DNA from: an uncultured Fibrobacter sp.
GTDB taxonomy: Bacteria > Fibrobacterota > Fibrobacteria > Fibrobacterales > Fibrobacteraceae
Reading direction: 5' to 3'
DNA: 64,000 nt
NCBI RefSeq assembly: GCF_900316465.1
Contig: NZ_ONDD01000016.1
Coordinates: forward strand, 1-64,000
Positions 1 to 7,986 of this stretch are shown here, in pieces. The position numbers and the translations under genes were made by a program. The notes under the pieces were generated by a model. The model saw only the letters and a program-made list of their open reading frames with translations, did not search any database and was not told where the DNA came from. How positions within the stretch are numbered: the first letter of the stretch is position 1; every line of letters begins with the position of its first letter.

Positions 1-80
1 CTAAAGTTCGACTAGACAAAGTTAAAAACGCAATCAGAACACAATTTCCCATATATTTCATAAAAAATCGCCTTTTTCTC

Positions 81-109
81 TTGACAGAGCCATTCTTTTA
101 GTGTATATT
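81..109 (+). promoter_or_regulatory. Sigma70-type promoter P1 of the accessory island
   Basis: A perfect TTGACA at 81-86 is followed after 17 bases by TATATT at 104-109. Transcription would begin near 116 and leave a leader of about 187 bases before the first sizeable gene at 303. It is the best consensus promoter in the first 2 kb. That it is active is inference. Confidence 0.6.
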
Positions 110-157
110 TGTGCAGTATGCGCCGCAGTTTCATGCTTGTCTGCGGAAAGGAATTAT

Positions 158-295
158 ATGCTTGTACCCCTGTTTGCCCAGAGTCGGCCACATTATCTAT
201 ATCGCCTAAAAATGCTGTTTTGGAGGTTTTTATGCCCGTTGGGGTTGTCTTTTTGTTGCCAAAATTGTATATTATTACACATAATGTGTAAATAG
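158..295 (+). CDS. Possible 45-residue leader ORF
   Basis: A short reading frame starts at an ATG 6-7 bases after AAAGGA and stops with TAG 7 bases before the gene at 303. The peptide is rich in Leu, Phe and Cys and would be hydrophobic. It overlaps the 19-codon ORF at 232-291 in another frame, so at most one is likely to matter. I do not recognise it. The only support is its ribosome site and its position in a long leader. Confidence 0.2.
   Translation: MLVPLFAQSRPHYLYRLKMLFWRFLCPLGLSFCCQNCILLHIMCK
232..291 (+). CDS. Possible 19-residue leader peptide
   Basis: A GGAGG at 222-226 stands at good distance before an ATG. The frame encodes 19 mostly hydrophobic residues and stops with TAA at 289-291, inside the right arm of the palindrome at 275-291. 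Its ribosome site is as good as that of the gene at 303, so it may be a translated leader that couples or attenuates expression. No family is recognised. Confidence 0.25.
   Translation: MPVGVVFLLPKLYIITHNV
245..291 (+). promoter_or_regulatory. Promoter P2 with overlapping palindromic operator
   Basis: TTGTCT at 245-250, a 17-base spacer and TATATT at 268-273 form a second promoter. Its start point would fall near 280, inside a perfect inverted repeat at 275-291 (TTACACAT, one base A, ATGTGTAA). An operator over the start point and just before the ribosome site AGGAGG of the gene at 303 is typical of autorepressed toxin-antitoxin or restriction-control operons. The likely ligand is the helix-turn-helix protein encoded at 722-1306, which is inference. 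Confidence 0.55.
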
Positions 296-302
296 GAGGC
301 GT

Positions 303-713
303 ATGGAAGCGCAAAACGACGAAATCGTAGCCTTTTCCACACCTCCGAAGGACCCTGTCGAAATATGGTTGCAACTGCTGGATTACTGCAAAAAGAAGCG
401 CGCACGGATTCAGTTATACGCCAAGGCCCCAACCGAAGAGGTGAGCTACCGACTGAATATCATCAATCCCCGCGAGGATATTTGTCGATGGCTTTTGCAG
501 ATCAAGGAAACACCCGAATGCCTGGAGGTAAAACCCCTGCGCAGACCTGAAGTCGGCGTTGTCGGAACCCCAGTATACGCCTACAGCATTCCCTACAATG
601 ATCAACACTACTACCTAGCTTTATGCGAAAAGACCAACCAAAAGGATGAAAAGATTATCACGATAATGTTCATTAAGTCATTAAAAATGGACAACCGTTT
701 CCCGATACTATAG
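303..713 (+). CDS. Unknown 136-residue protein, first gene of island operon (putative toxin-like partner)
   Basis: I do not recognise a family. The protein is soluble, with no signal peptide or membrane segment, and has mixed helix and strand character. Its last 40 residues look like a beta hairpin rich in Tyr, Ile and Phe. It has a strong ribosome site (AGGAGG) and lies 8 bases before an MqsA-like zinc-finger/helix-turn-helix gene. A small unknown ORF directly before an MqsA-like gene, under a palindromic operator, is the layout of mqsRA-type toxin-antitoxin pairs, where the toxin comes first. The sequence is not convincingly MqsR-like and is longer than MqsR (about 98 residues). It could instead be an accessory component of the downstream helicase system. 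Confidence 0.75.
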   Translation: MEAQNDEIVAFSTPPKDPVEIWLQLLDYCKKKRARIQLYAKAPTEEVSYRLNIINPREDICRWLLQIKETPECLEVKPLRRPEVGVVGTPVYAYSIPYNDQHYYLALCEKTNQKDEKIITIMFIKSLKMDNRFPIL

Positions 714-721
714 AGGTTCTT

Positions 722-1306
722 ATGACTACAAAATGCCCTGTTTGCGATTCTGAAAATATCGAGATTAAAAAGGACTACAGAAAACTGACCGTGCCTTTCG
801 CGGAATCAGTCCTGCAAGAAATCTCCGTATGCCATTGCAAAGACTGCCTGTCGGACATTCTGCTGGATTCCGAACCGAAAAAAATCGTGCAAAGCAGAAT
901 GCTCGAGCGAGCTAAAGAAAGCGTCCCCGCCCTGCTGAAAAAAGTTAACGATAACGGCTATTCCGATAGCCGCCTGGAACGGGCCTTGAGCTTGGCCCCG
1001 CACACCATCAACCGCTGGAAGCAAGGAGTCCAGCTGTCGGCAGCGGCAATTGCGCTGTCTCGCTTCATGTCTATTTTGCCGGAACTGACCCTTGCTGCGG
1101 AGGCAGGCTTTAATGAAGCATATGCCCGCAAGGCCATTGTCAAAAAGACGTTAGATAAGATTGCTGCAATGAGTTCTGCAGCAAAGTCTTTCTATGTGAA
1201 TACGGATTCATTCTCCGCATTCGGAGTAGTTGCAATGAATAATGTTGAAAATACTGAAAATTCCGGATTGGCCAATTTCGCCCAACCAGCTTTGTTGGAG
1301 GTATAA
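722..1306 (+). CDS. MqsA/YgiT-like zinc-finger helix-turn-helix protein
   Basis: The 194-residue protein begins with a zinc-knuckle pattern, C5-x2-C8 and C39-x2-C42 with an extra C37, as in the N-terminal domain of MqsA/YgiT antitoxins. A helix-turn-helix region follows at about residues 75-125, with a recognition-helix-like stretch around HTINRWKQG. The remaining 70 residues have no recognised domain, so it is longer than MqsA (131 residues). It starts 8 bases after the unknown gene at 303-713 and ends one base before the next start codon, so these genes are cotranscribed. It probably binds the palindrome at 275-291 and represses the operon. It could act as an antitoxin or simply as the control protein of the island. 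Confidence 0.7.
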   Translation: MTTKCPVCDSENIEIKKDYRKLTVPFAESVLQEISVCHCKDCLSDILLDSEPKKIVQSRMLERAKESVPALLKKVNDNGYSDSRLERALSLAPHTINRWKQGVQLSAAAIALSRFMSILPELTLAAEAGFNEAYARKAIVKKTLDKIAAMSSAAKSFYVNTDSFSAFGVVAMNNVENTENSGLANFAQPALLEV

Positions 1307-1307
1307 A

Positions 1308-1712
1308 ATGAAGGTTAAATCTTTTGTTCTCTGCGAACAGGTTCGTCAAGAAAACACGGGAAAGTTCATGCTGATTGGCGTGTTCGGCACAGACGCCATT
1401 GTCAATAACTTGCCTGCAGAAACCCGCTGGATTAACCCCGTTTTCCTCAGCATTTTCTCTACCCTTGAGGTCGATCGCGAAACAGACGCCGGTTTATATA
1501 TTGTCAAAGATGAAGTTGACAATGGCAAATCCCTTGTTCCAGAGATGACTCTTGAGATAAAGAAAGACGGCGCCACACACTTCCCGCTACCTCTAAATGT
1601 GGGACTGTTACTCAAAGGACCGTCAAACGTCTGTTTGAACATTTATAAAAAGGACACCATGGAATTGGTGGCTGAACTAGGGCGATTTTCCGTAATCGAG
1701 CCAAAACAGTAA
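1308..1712 (+). CDS. Small conserved-type protein of unknown function (DUF6941-like, tentative)
   Basis: The start is set at 1308 because GGAGGT lies 5 bases upstream and the ATG follows the previous stop by one base. The 134-residue product begins MKVKSFVLCEQVRQ and reads like a compact beta-rich sandwich: alternating hydrophobic strands, no signal peptide and no membrane segment. The opening resembles DUF6941 proteins as I remember them, which I cannot confirm. It is the third gene of the island operon and is followed 58 bases later by the giant helicase gene, so it may be a small accessory subunit. Confidence 0.7.
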   Translation: MKVKSFVLCEQVRQENTGKFMLIGVFGTDAIVNNLPAETRWINPVFLSIFSTLEVDRETDAGLYIVKDEVDNGKSLVPEMTLEIKKDGATHFPLPLNVGLLLKGPSNVCLNIYKKDTMELVAELGRFSVIEPKQ

Positions 1713-1734
1713 CATCAAAGGGCCCTTTCTAAAC

Positions 1735-1770
1735 TATATTGTCCTTATAACCATAAGGGCAATTTTTTTT
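1735..1770 (+). promoter_or_regulatory. Hairpin with T-tract abutting the helicase start codon
   Basis: A 10-bp stem (1739-1748 with 1753-1762, one G-T pair) with the loop AACC is followed by eight Ts at 1763-1770, and the helicase ATG starts at 1771. This is a canonical intrinsic-terminator shape placed between cotranscribed genes. The only Shine-Dalgarno-like bases (AAGGG, about 1755-1759) lie in the right arm. TATATT at 1735-1740 could start an internal transcript near 1747 that lacks the left arm and so frees this site. It may be an attenuator or a translation switch. Confidence 0.55.
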
Positions 1771-4700
1771 ATGATTCCGAGCATTCTGGCCAAGCAGATC
1801 GAGAAAGGTCTGGGCGACTACATCAAGACGACGTTCCCGATGGCAAACGAACCGTTCAAGGGTTCCGTGGAACGAATGCTAGCCGGCCAAAATGCGGTAA
1901 ATCACGAGCCCTTTATCGCAGTAAAGTTGCCGTTTCGCACTACCGAGAAAGCGGAATACCCCTTTGAGTCGATCCATTCCAAGGACATCCCTTACATCCA
2001 TCAGACCAAGGCCTTCGAAAGGCTTTGTGGCGACGACGGACGTTCCTCCCTGATCGCGACTGGCACAGGTTCCGGAAAAACGGAATGTTTCCTTTACCCG
2101 ATTCTAGAATATTGCTACAAGCATCGCGGCGAAAAGGGAATCAAGGCACTACTGATTTACCCGATGAACGCCCTGGCGACCGACCAGGCAAAGCGCATCG
2201 CTTCGCTCATTTTCAATAGCCCGGAACTCAAGGGCAACGTGACCGCAGGCATGTTTGTCGGTGGCCAAGAAGAAAAACCTTCGCTAGTAATGACCGAAAC
2301 AGATGTCATTACGGACCATGATACCATATTGAACAATCCGCCCGACATCTTGATGACTAACTACAAGATGCTGGACTACCTGTTGGTTCGCCCGAAGGAC
2401 GCTCCCCTCTGGGAAGACAACAAGCCCGAAACGCTCAAGTATATCGCCGTTGACGAACTCCACACCTTTGACGGAGCTCAGGGCACAGACCTCGCCTGCC
2501 TTTTGCGCAGACTCAAGGCCCGCCTCTTTATTCAAAAAGGGTTCCTGTGCTGTATTGGAACGTCCGCAACGATGGGGTCGAAAGACAATTCGCAAAAGAT
2601 TCGCGAATATGCGCAAGAAGTTTTCGGAGAAACATTTGACAATGACTGTGTCATTACTGAAGACCGTCTGACACCATCGGAATTTTTCGAGCATAGCGAA
2701 AGAACATTTAACGCACTACCAAATTCCGAACAGCTTGATGAACTGAACCGACTCGTGACCGAAGGCGACGAAGCTTGCTATTTGAATTTCGCCGTCAAAT
2801 GCTTTTTCCCTGAATTTAATGATGACCTCGCAACTCCTGAAGGGCGAATCAGCCTCAGCTCAATGCTGATGCACCACGCCTTGTTACAAGATGTAATCAA
2901 GTTCATGGGAGGATCATTTTTTCAAATTGCACAGATTATCGAGCCGCTAAAAAATACACATCCTGAACTTACTTCCGTCAACGATCCCGACGCCTTACTC
3001 AACGCTCTGTTCGCCCTAATATCACATGCAAGAACAGGGACTCCCGAAAAAAAGCCAAGGCCTTTCCTGAACGTCCAGGTGCAATTGTGGATGCGAGAGT
3101 TGCGCCGTCTAGTCGCTCTCGTTTCTGAAAACGATATCCAGTATTCTATCGCCAACGACCTGAACAAGGAACAGGCAAAGCATTATCTGCCTGTGGTAAA
3201 CTGCAGAGATTGTGGCGCAACGGGATGGGTATCCCTTTTAAACGAACGGAACAATGCTACTGTCGGAAACCTAGACGCTTTCTATAACCGCTACTTTAAA
3301 GCCGACGACCGCATCGCGATGCTATTCCCGGGTAAACAAGTTCAGGGAACGGGGACATTCCAAAAATCGACAATTTGTCCGCACTGTTTACAGGTCGCAT
3401 TGAACGAAAATGTCAAACAATGCGAAAAATGCGGCACCAATACTATACAAGTTGTAATTCCACTAAAGCCGTCTTCTACCGGTCGTGAACGCAAAATGTA
3501 CGCCTGCCCGTTCTGTGGTAGCCGTAGAGGCCTTTCGTTGATGGGCTTGCGCAGCACCACGGAAATCAGTGCGACTCTTTCGCAAATGTTCGCCTCCAGG
3601 TTCAACGACGATAAAAAGACGCTAGCCTTCTCTGATAGCGTGCAGGACGCAGCACACAGGGCTGGATTCTTTAACGCTCGCACCTGGAATTTCGGATTAC
3701 GAACGGCAATACAACATTACGTGCAAGACGGCGGTTCCGGGAAAAATTTTGCAGCGTTCCAAGATGACTTTGTAGAATATTGGCACGGTAAAATGAGCAA
3801 TGAAGATTTCGTAAGTTTCTTCATTCCGCCCAATATGGTATGGATGCCCGCATACGAAGAGATGCTTGCAAAGCGCACCCTCGCCAATAATGCAGAGACA
3901 CAAAACTTAATCAACTTGATCGAAAAGCGTTTACGTTACGAGTTGATGTTAGAAATCGGCATCAAGTCTAATATTGGCCGCACACTGGAAAAATCACATT
4001 GCATTTCCATTGAATTTGACGATTCTGAACTGCAGCATGTCGCAGAAATTGTTCGCGAGCGAATTGTCAACGAACTTGGCTCACGCAGTTTTGATTCTCC
4101 TGAAAAAGTTTTCGATATCGTAAAAAAATTTGTGAATACGCTGCGCACAAACGGAGCATTTAACGACGAATCGCTTTATGGATTTGTCGTCTCCGGAACA
4201 GAATACCTGTTGACAAACGAGAAACACCTCTGGATGCCCGGCAAACAGGGCAATTTGAATGTTCCGCACATTCCTATAAAGGTCGAATCAAAAAAGCCGA
4301 AGTCATCTTACTTTGATTCCTTTGCCGATAACAAATACACCAGGCTTATCGAAGAAGCAAATACTGAATTGTTGAAAAATTCAGATAGTGCAGTTCAAAT
4401 TGCAAATATAATCGCAGACGAACTCATCAATGCAAATATTCTACAAGCCATAGGAAATCCTGATGGATATATCGCCTATGGCCTAAACAAGTTCAAACTA
4501 AAGATTGTAAATACAACAGGCGAAATTTCCCAGGATTACTATGGAAATCTTTATAGCCGGGGCGACTTAGCCAGGGTAAACGCAGCCGAGCATACGGGCT
4601 TGCTGGAACGCAATACTCGCGAAAAAATCGAAATCGATTTTAAGCGCAAAAAGGACTCCCACAAAATTTGGGACCCGAACTTACTTTCTTGCACGCCGAC

Positions 4701-7700
4701 CCTGGAAATGGGTATCGACATCGGCGACCTTTCAACAGTAGTTCTTTGCAGCATTCCACCCGCACAAGCACAATATGTGCAACGTACAGGGCGTGCAGGC
4801 CGTACCGACGGGAATGCCTTGACCTTATCTGTTGCCAACGCAAAGCCACATGATCTGTATTTCTATGCAGATCCGATGGACATGATTCAGGGGACTGTCG
4901 CACCGCCCAAGGTATTCTTGAAGGCCTCCGCAGTTCTGAGCCGTCAGTTCCTGGCTTTCTGCCTTGATTCCTGGATTCGCAAAGGCATTCCCGAAGACGC
5001 TATTCCTCGCAATATCGGCATGGTTCTTACAAAACTCGATAAGCGCGATTCGGCAACATTCCCGTTCAACTTCCTTGCCTTTGTCAAGAATACGCTCAAC
5101 AAGCAGTTGCGTTCGTTCCAGGAAATGTTCTCTAATGAACTGGACGATGCAACAGTACGTGAATTGGAATTATTCGCACGGGGAAATAGCGATACTGAAA
5201 GCCCGATGTATCTGAAAATTTTGGAATCCTTCGAATCTCAAAAGAAACAGAAAGCATCGTTACAGGCAAATTGCAGGAACCTGAAAAAACAGATTGATGA
5301 ACTTAAGGCGAAACCGCAAGACAGTTCATATGACGAGCAAATACGAGAACTGAAAGCAGAACGCGGAGCATTGCTCGATGTCCTTCGCGAATTGGGACGA
5401 AAAGATATTTTCAATTTCTTCTCTGACGAAGGCCTGCTGCCCAATTACGCCTTCCCGGAAGCAGGAGTTTACCTAAAGGCCGTATTAAGCCGAAAAATCC
5501 AGCAGGCAGAATCTACCGATAGCGATGGAACACAACGCCGTTACGAGAAACGCGTTTACGAATACAACCGACCCGCAGCATCGGCGATTAGCGAATTCGC
5601 TCCGCTGAACAGCTTCTATGCAGGCGGACGCAAGCTGACGATAGACCAGATTGATCTATCGACAACAAAATCTGCCAAGTGGAGACTTTGCCCTAACTGT
5701 TCGCACGCCCAGTTAGAATCCGAAGTGACAAATAGGGCCGCATGCCCCAACTGTGGTTGCACAGGCTGGGCAGACTACAATCAAGTCCGCTCAATGCTCA
5801 AGGTTCAACTGGTTTATTCCAATTCCGACTACAACAAGAGCATGATTGGCGACGAAAGTGAAGATCGGGCCAACGTATTCTATTGTAAGCAGCTGCTTGT
5901 AGATGTCGACGAAGACCACGATATTCAAAGTGCATACCAAATGGACAATGACGAGTTCCCATTTGGTTATGAGTTCGTGAAAAAAGCGACCCTCCGCGAA
6001 ATCAATTTTGGCGAAAGCGACAACTTCGGCGATAAATTAAGGATTTCGGGAGTAGAAGACATTCGCAAGGGTTTCAAGGTTTGCAAATGCTGTGGAAAAA
6101 TCCAGCCCGAAAAAGGCCCTGCCCAGCATAGCTATGCCTGCAAATACAAAAAATCGGACATTCCAAAAACTGAATCCGTTTATGAAGATTGCTTATTTCT
6201 GTATCGCCAATTCGATACAGAAATTTTGCGACTGTTGATTCCCGCAACAACCACAGAACCCACACAGACTCGTACAGATTCCTTTAAAGCAGCCTTTATG
6301 CTAGGGATGAAGGAATATTTCGGAAACGTGGACCACCTGCGTGCAACTGTGAGCGATGTTCCCGTAGAAAATGCGGATTTCCGAAAGCAATATCTGGTAA
6401 TCTACGATTCGGTTCCTGGTGGAACAGGTTACCTTAAGCAATTGATGCACGATGAAAATGCATTGATAAGCATTTTCGAAAAAGCCCTAGATGTTCTTGA
6501 AAAATGCAACTGCAAAAACGACCCACAAAAGGACGGCTGCTACCATTGCCTTTTTGCATACCGCGACAGCAAAAAGATTGGAAACCTATCTCGGAGCACA
6601 GCAATCCGCCTAATCAAATCCATTTTGAGTGGCAAGGAAAACATCAAGAAAATCGACAAACTCCGCAGCATCTCCGTCAATTCACTGTTTGATAGCGAAT
6701 TGGAACAAATGTTTGTCGAAACATTCCGTTCTATGGGCAATGATTCCCGCAAAATCGATGTCACGGACGACATGATTAACGGAAAGAAAGGCTATATCGT
6801 AACAATACGAACCGCCGAGCATACGGCCACATGGTCTGTAGAACCCCAAGTGGAACTTGACGAAACCGAAGGCGTTTATGTTAAATGCAAGCCTGATTTC
6901 ATCTTGACTCCTTTGCATGCAGGTTCACAAAAGAAAATTGCCATTTTTACAGATGGATTTCAATTCCATAAGGATATCGCCGCCGCTGATACGTTAAAAC
7001 GTGAGGCAATACGCCGTTCCGGTAAATATCGAGTGTGGTCGCTAAGCTATAAGGATGTTCAGCAAGAACAACTCAAACAAAGCAACTACGCTTCGGCATC
7101 GCTTGTCGCAAACAACATGCCGATGGGCACAAAAATGTACAACCCGACAATTAATGCGGGAAACGCAAGCTGTCTAAAACCGGAATCAATGACTCCATTT
7201 GAACTTTTGATTCAGTACATGGAATTACCTGAAGCCGAAAAGCTCTTTGCGACTCAAGCAAGAGCATATTCCTTGTCTCTGCTCGACATGTCAAAATTCA
7301 AAAATGACAAGGCGTTTGACGATTGGAAATCTACGGTAGAATGGATTGACCAGCAGACCCACTACTGCGATGCCGAATTCGCTTTTGGCAACACGATGTT
7401 TGGGAAATGGAATCCCGGAGAACATTTCCGAGATCTAGATATATATGCAGGGATTTCAACAGCAGATGCAAATAAGAACGCATCCGTTCCTGTTGCATGC
7501 GTACTGAGGGATGACGAAATCCTGCGTTCTGCAGATGATTACGAATCAAACTGGAACGAACTATGGCATTTTATGAATGTCATGCAATTTGCGGAAAAGT
7601 TTATCGCCGTATCGTCAACAGGAATCAACCAGAACGTTTATCTGCATATGCCCATTCCATCGCAAGAGGCAGAAGCAGAAACTACGATTGAAAAAACGCC

Positions 7701-7986
7701 TTGGGGCGTTATTCTTGAAGAATTGTTTGATGACGAAGCTAGACAATTTGCAGAAAAAGCAAAAACGCAAAACATCCCCGTCGCAGATGAAGTCGGCTAC
7801 GATTTGGTTAACGAAAATGGAGCCGTTATTGCCACACTGGAACTGGCTTGGACAAGCAAAAAAATATGCTTCATGACGCAAGAGCAGCTTGCCGATAAAG
7901 ACGCCGTTGAAAAAGACGGCTGGATTATAATTTCAATAGAATCTTTGGACAACAAGGACCTATTCGGAGGAATGACTAATGGCTAA
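1771..7986 (+). CDS. Giant DEAD/DEAH helicase of the DUF1998 (DruE/DrmA/MrfA-like) class with nuclease-like tail
   Basis: At 2071 residues it is a superfamily 2 helicase. Visible motifs are Walker A GTGSGKT (98-104), DELH box (228-231), GTSAT (263-267), the C-terminal helicase motifs TPTLEMGIDIG (975-985) and QRTGRAGR (1004-1011). Zinc pairs lie at C478/C481, C536/C539, C551/C554, C579/C582, C1307/C1310, C1325/C1328 and C1438-C1441. A coiled coil spans about 1150-1208. A DUF1998/MZB-like module has DSVPGGTGY (1546-1554) and C1579, C1581, C1590, C1593. Around 1708-1740, PDF followed by IFTDGFQFHKD recalls the PD-(D/E)XK/Vsr nuclease fold. Size and order resemble Druantia DruE, with DISARM DrmA/DrmB and repair helicase MrfA as relatives. 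The start matches the usual MIPS opening of the family. It overlaps the next gene by 8 bases. A role in phage defence is inference from context. Confidence 0.85.
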   Translation: MIPSILAKQIEKGLGDYIKTTFPMANEPFKGSVERMLAGQNAVNHEPFIAVKLPFRTTEKAEYPFESIHSKDIPYIHQTKAFERLCGDDGRSSLIATGTGSGKTECFLYPILEYCYKHRGEKGIKALLIYPMNALATDQAKRIASLIFNSPELKGNVTAGMFVGGQEEKPSLVMTETDVITDHDTILNNPPDILMTNYKMLDYLLVRPKDAPLWEDNKPETLKYIAVDELHTFDGAQGTDLACLLRRLKARLFIQKGFLCCIGTSATMGSKDNSQKIREYAQEVFGETFDNDCVITEDRLTPSEFFEHSERTFNALPNSEQLDELNRLVTEGDEACYLNFAVKCFFPEFNDDLATPEGRISLSSMLMHHALLQDVIKFMGGSFFQIAQIIEPLKNTHPELTSVNDPDALLNALFALISHARTGTPEKKPRPFLNVQVQLWMRELRRLVALVSENDIQYSIANDLNKEQAKHYLPVVNCRDCGATGWVSLLNERNNATVGNLDAFYNRYFKADDRIAMLFPGKQVQGTGTFQKSTICPHCLQVALNENVKQCEKCGTNTIQVVIPLKPSSTGRERKMYACPFCGSRRGLSLMGLRSTTEISATLSQMFASRFNDDKKTLAFSDSVQDAAHRAGFFNARTWNFGLRTAIQHYVQDGGSGKNFAAFQDDFVEYWHGKMSNEDFVSFFIPPNMVWMPAYEEMLAKRTLANNAETQNLINLIEKRLRYELMLEIGIKSNIGRTLEKSHCISIEFDDSELQHVAEIVRERIVNELGSRSFDSPEKVFDIVKKFVNTLRTNGAFNDESLYGFVVSGTEYLLTNEKHLWMPGKQGNLNVPHIPIKVESKKPKSSYFDSFADNKYTRLIEEANTELLKNSDSAVQIANIIADELINANILQAIGNPDGYIAYGLNKFKLKIVNTTGEISQDYYGNLYSRGDLARVNAAEHTGLLERNTREKIEIDFKRKKDSHKIWDPNLLSCTPTLEMGIDIGDLSTVVLCSIPPAQAQYVQRTGRAGRTDGNALTLSVANAKPHDLYFYADPMDMIQGTVAPPKVFLKASAVLSRQFLAFCLDSWIRKGIPEDAIPRNIGMVLTKLDKRDSATFPFNFLAFVKNTLNKQLRSFQEMFSNELDDATVRELELFARGNSDTESPMYLKILESFESQKKQKASLQANCRNLKKQIDELKAKPQDSSYDEQIRELKAERGALLDVLRELGRKDIFNFFSDEGLLPNYAFPEAGVYLKAVLSRKIQQAESTDSDGTQRRYEKRVYEYNRPAASAISEFAPLNSFYAGGRKLTIDQIDLSTTKSAKWRLCPNCSHAQLESEVTNRAACPNCGCTGWADYNQVRSMLKVQLVYSNSDYNKSMIGDESEDRANVFYCKQLLVDVDEDHDIQSAYQMDNDEFPFGYEFVKKATLREINFGESDNFGDKLRISGVEDIRKGFKVCKCCGKIQPEKGPAQHSYACKYKKSDIPKTESVYEDCLFLYRQFDTEILRLLIPATTTEPTQTRTDSFKAAFMLGMKEYFGNVDHLRATVSDVPVENADFRKQYLVIYDSVPGGTGYLKQLMHDENALISIFEKALDVLEKCNCKNDPQKDGCYHCLFAYRDSKKIGNLSRSTAIRLIKSILSGKENIKKIDKLRSISVNSLFDSELEQMFVETFRSMGNDSRKIDVTDDMINGKKGYIVTIRTAEHTATWSVEPQVELDETEGVYVKCKPDFILTPLHAGSQKKIAIFTDGFQFHKDIAAADTLKREAIRRSGKYRVWSLSYKDVQQEQLKQSNYASASLVANNMPMGTKMYNPTINAGNASCLKPESMTPFELLIQYMELPEAEKLFATQARAYSLSLLDMSKFKNDKAFDDWKSTVEWIDQQTHYCDAEFAFGNTMFGKWNPGEHFRDLDIYAGISTADANKNASVPVACVLRDDEILRSADDYESNWNELWHFMNVMQFAEKFIAVSSTGINQNVYLHMPIPSQEAEAETTIEKTPWGVILEELFDDEARQFAEKAKTQNIPVADEVGYDLVNENGAVIATLELAWTSKKICFMTQEQLADKDAVEKDGWIIISIESLDNKDLFGGMTNG

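Noticed and set aside
12..374. A minus-strand frame of 120 residues over the island promoter region.
   Set aside because: It overlaps two promoters, the operator and the start of the gene at 303, and has no ribosome site or recognisable pattern.
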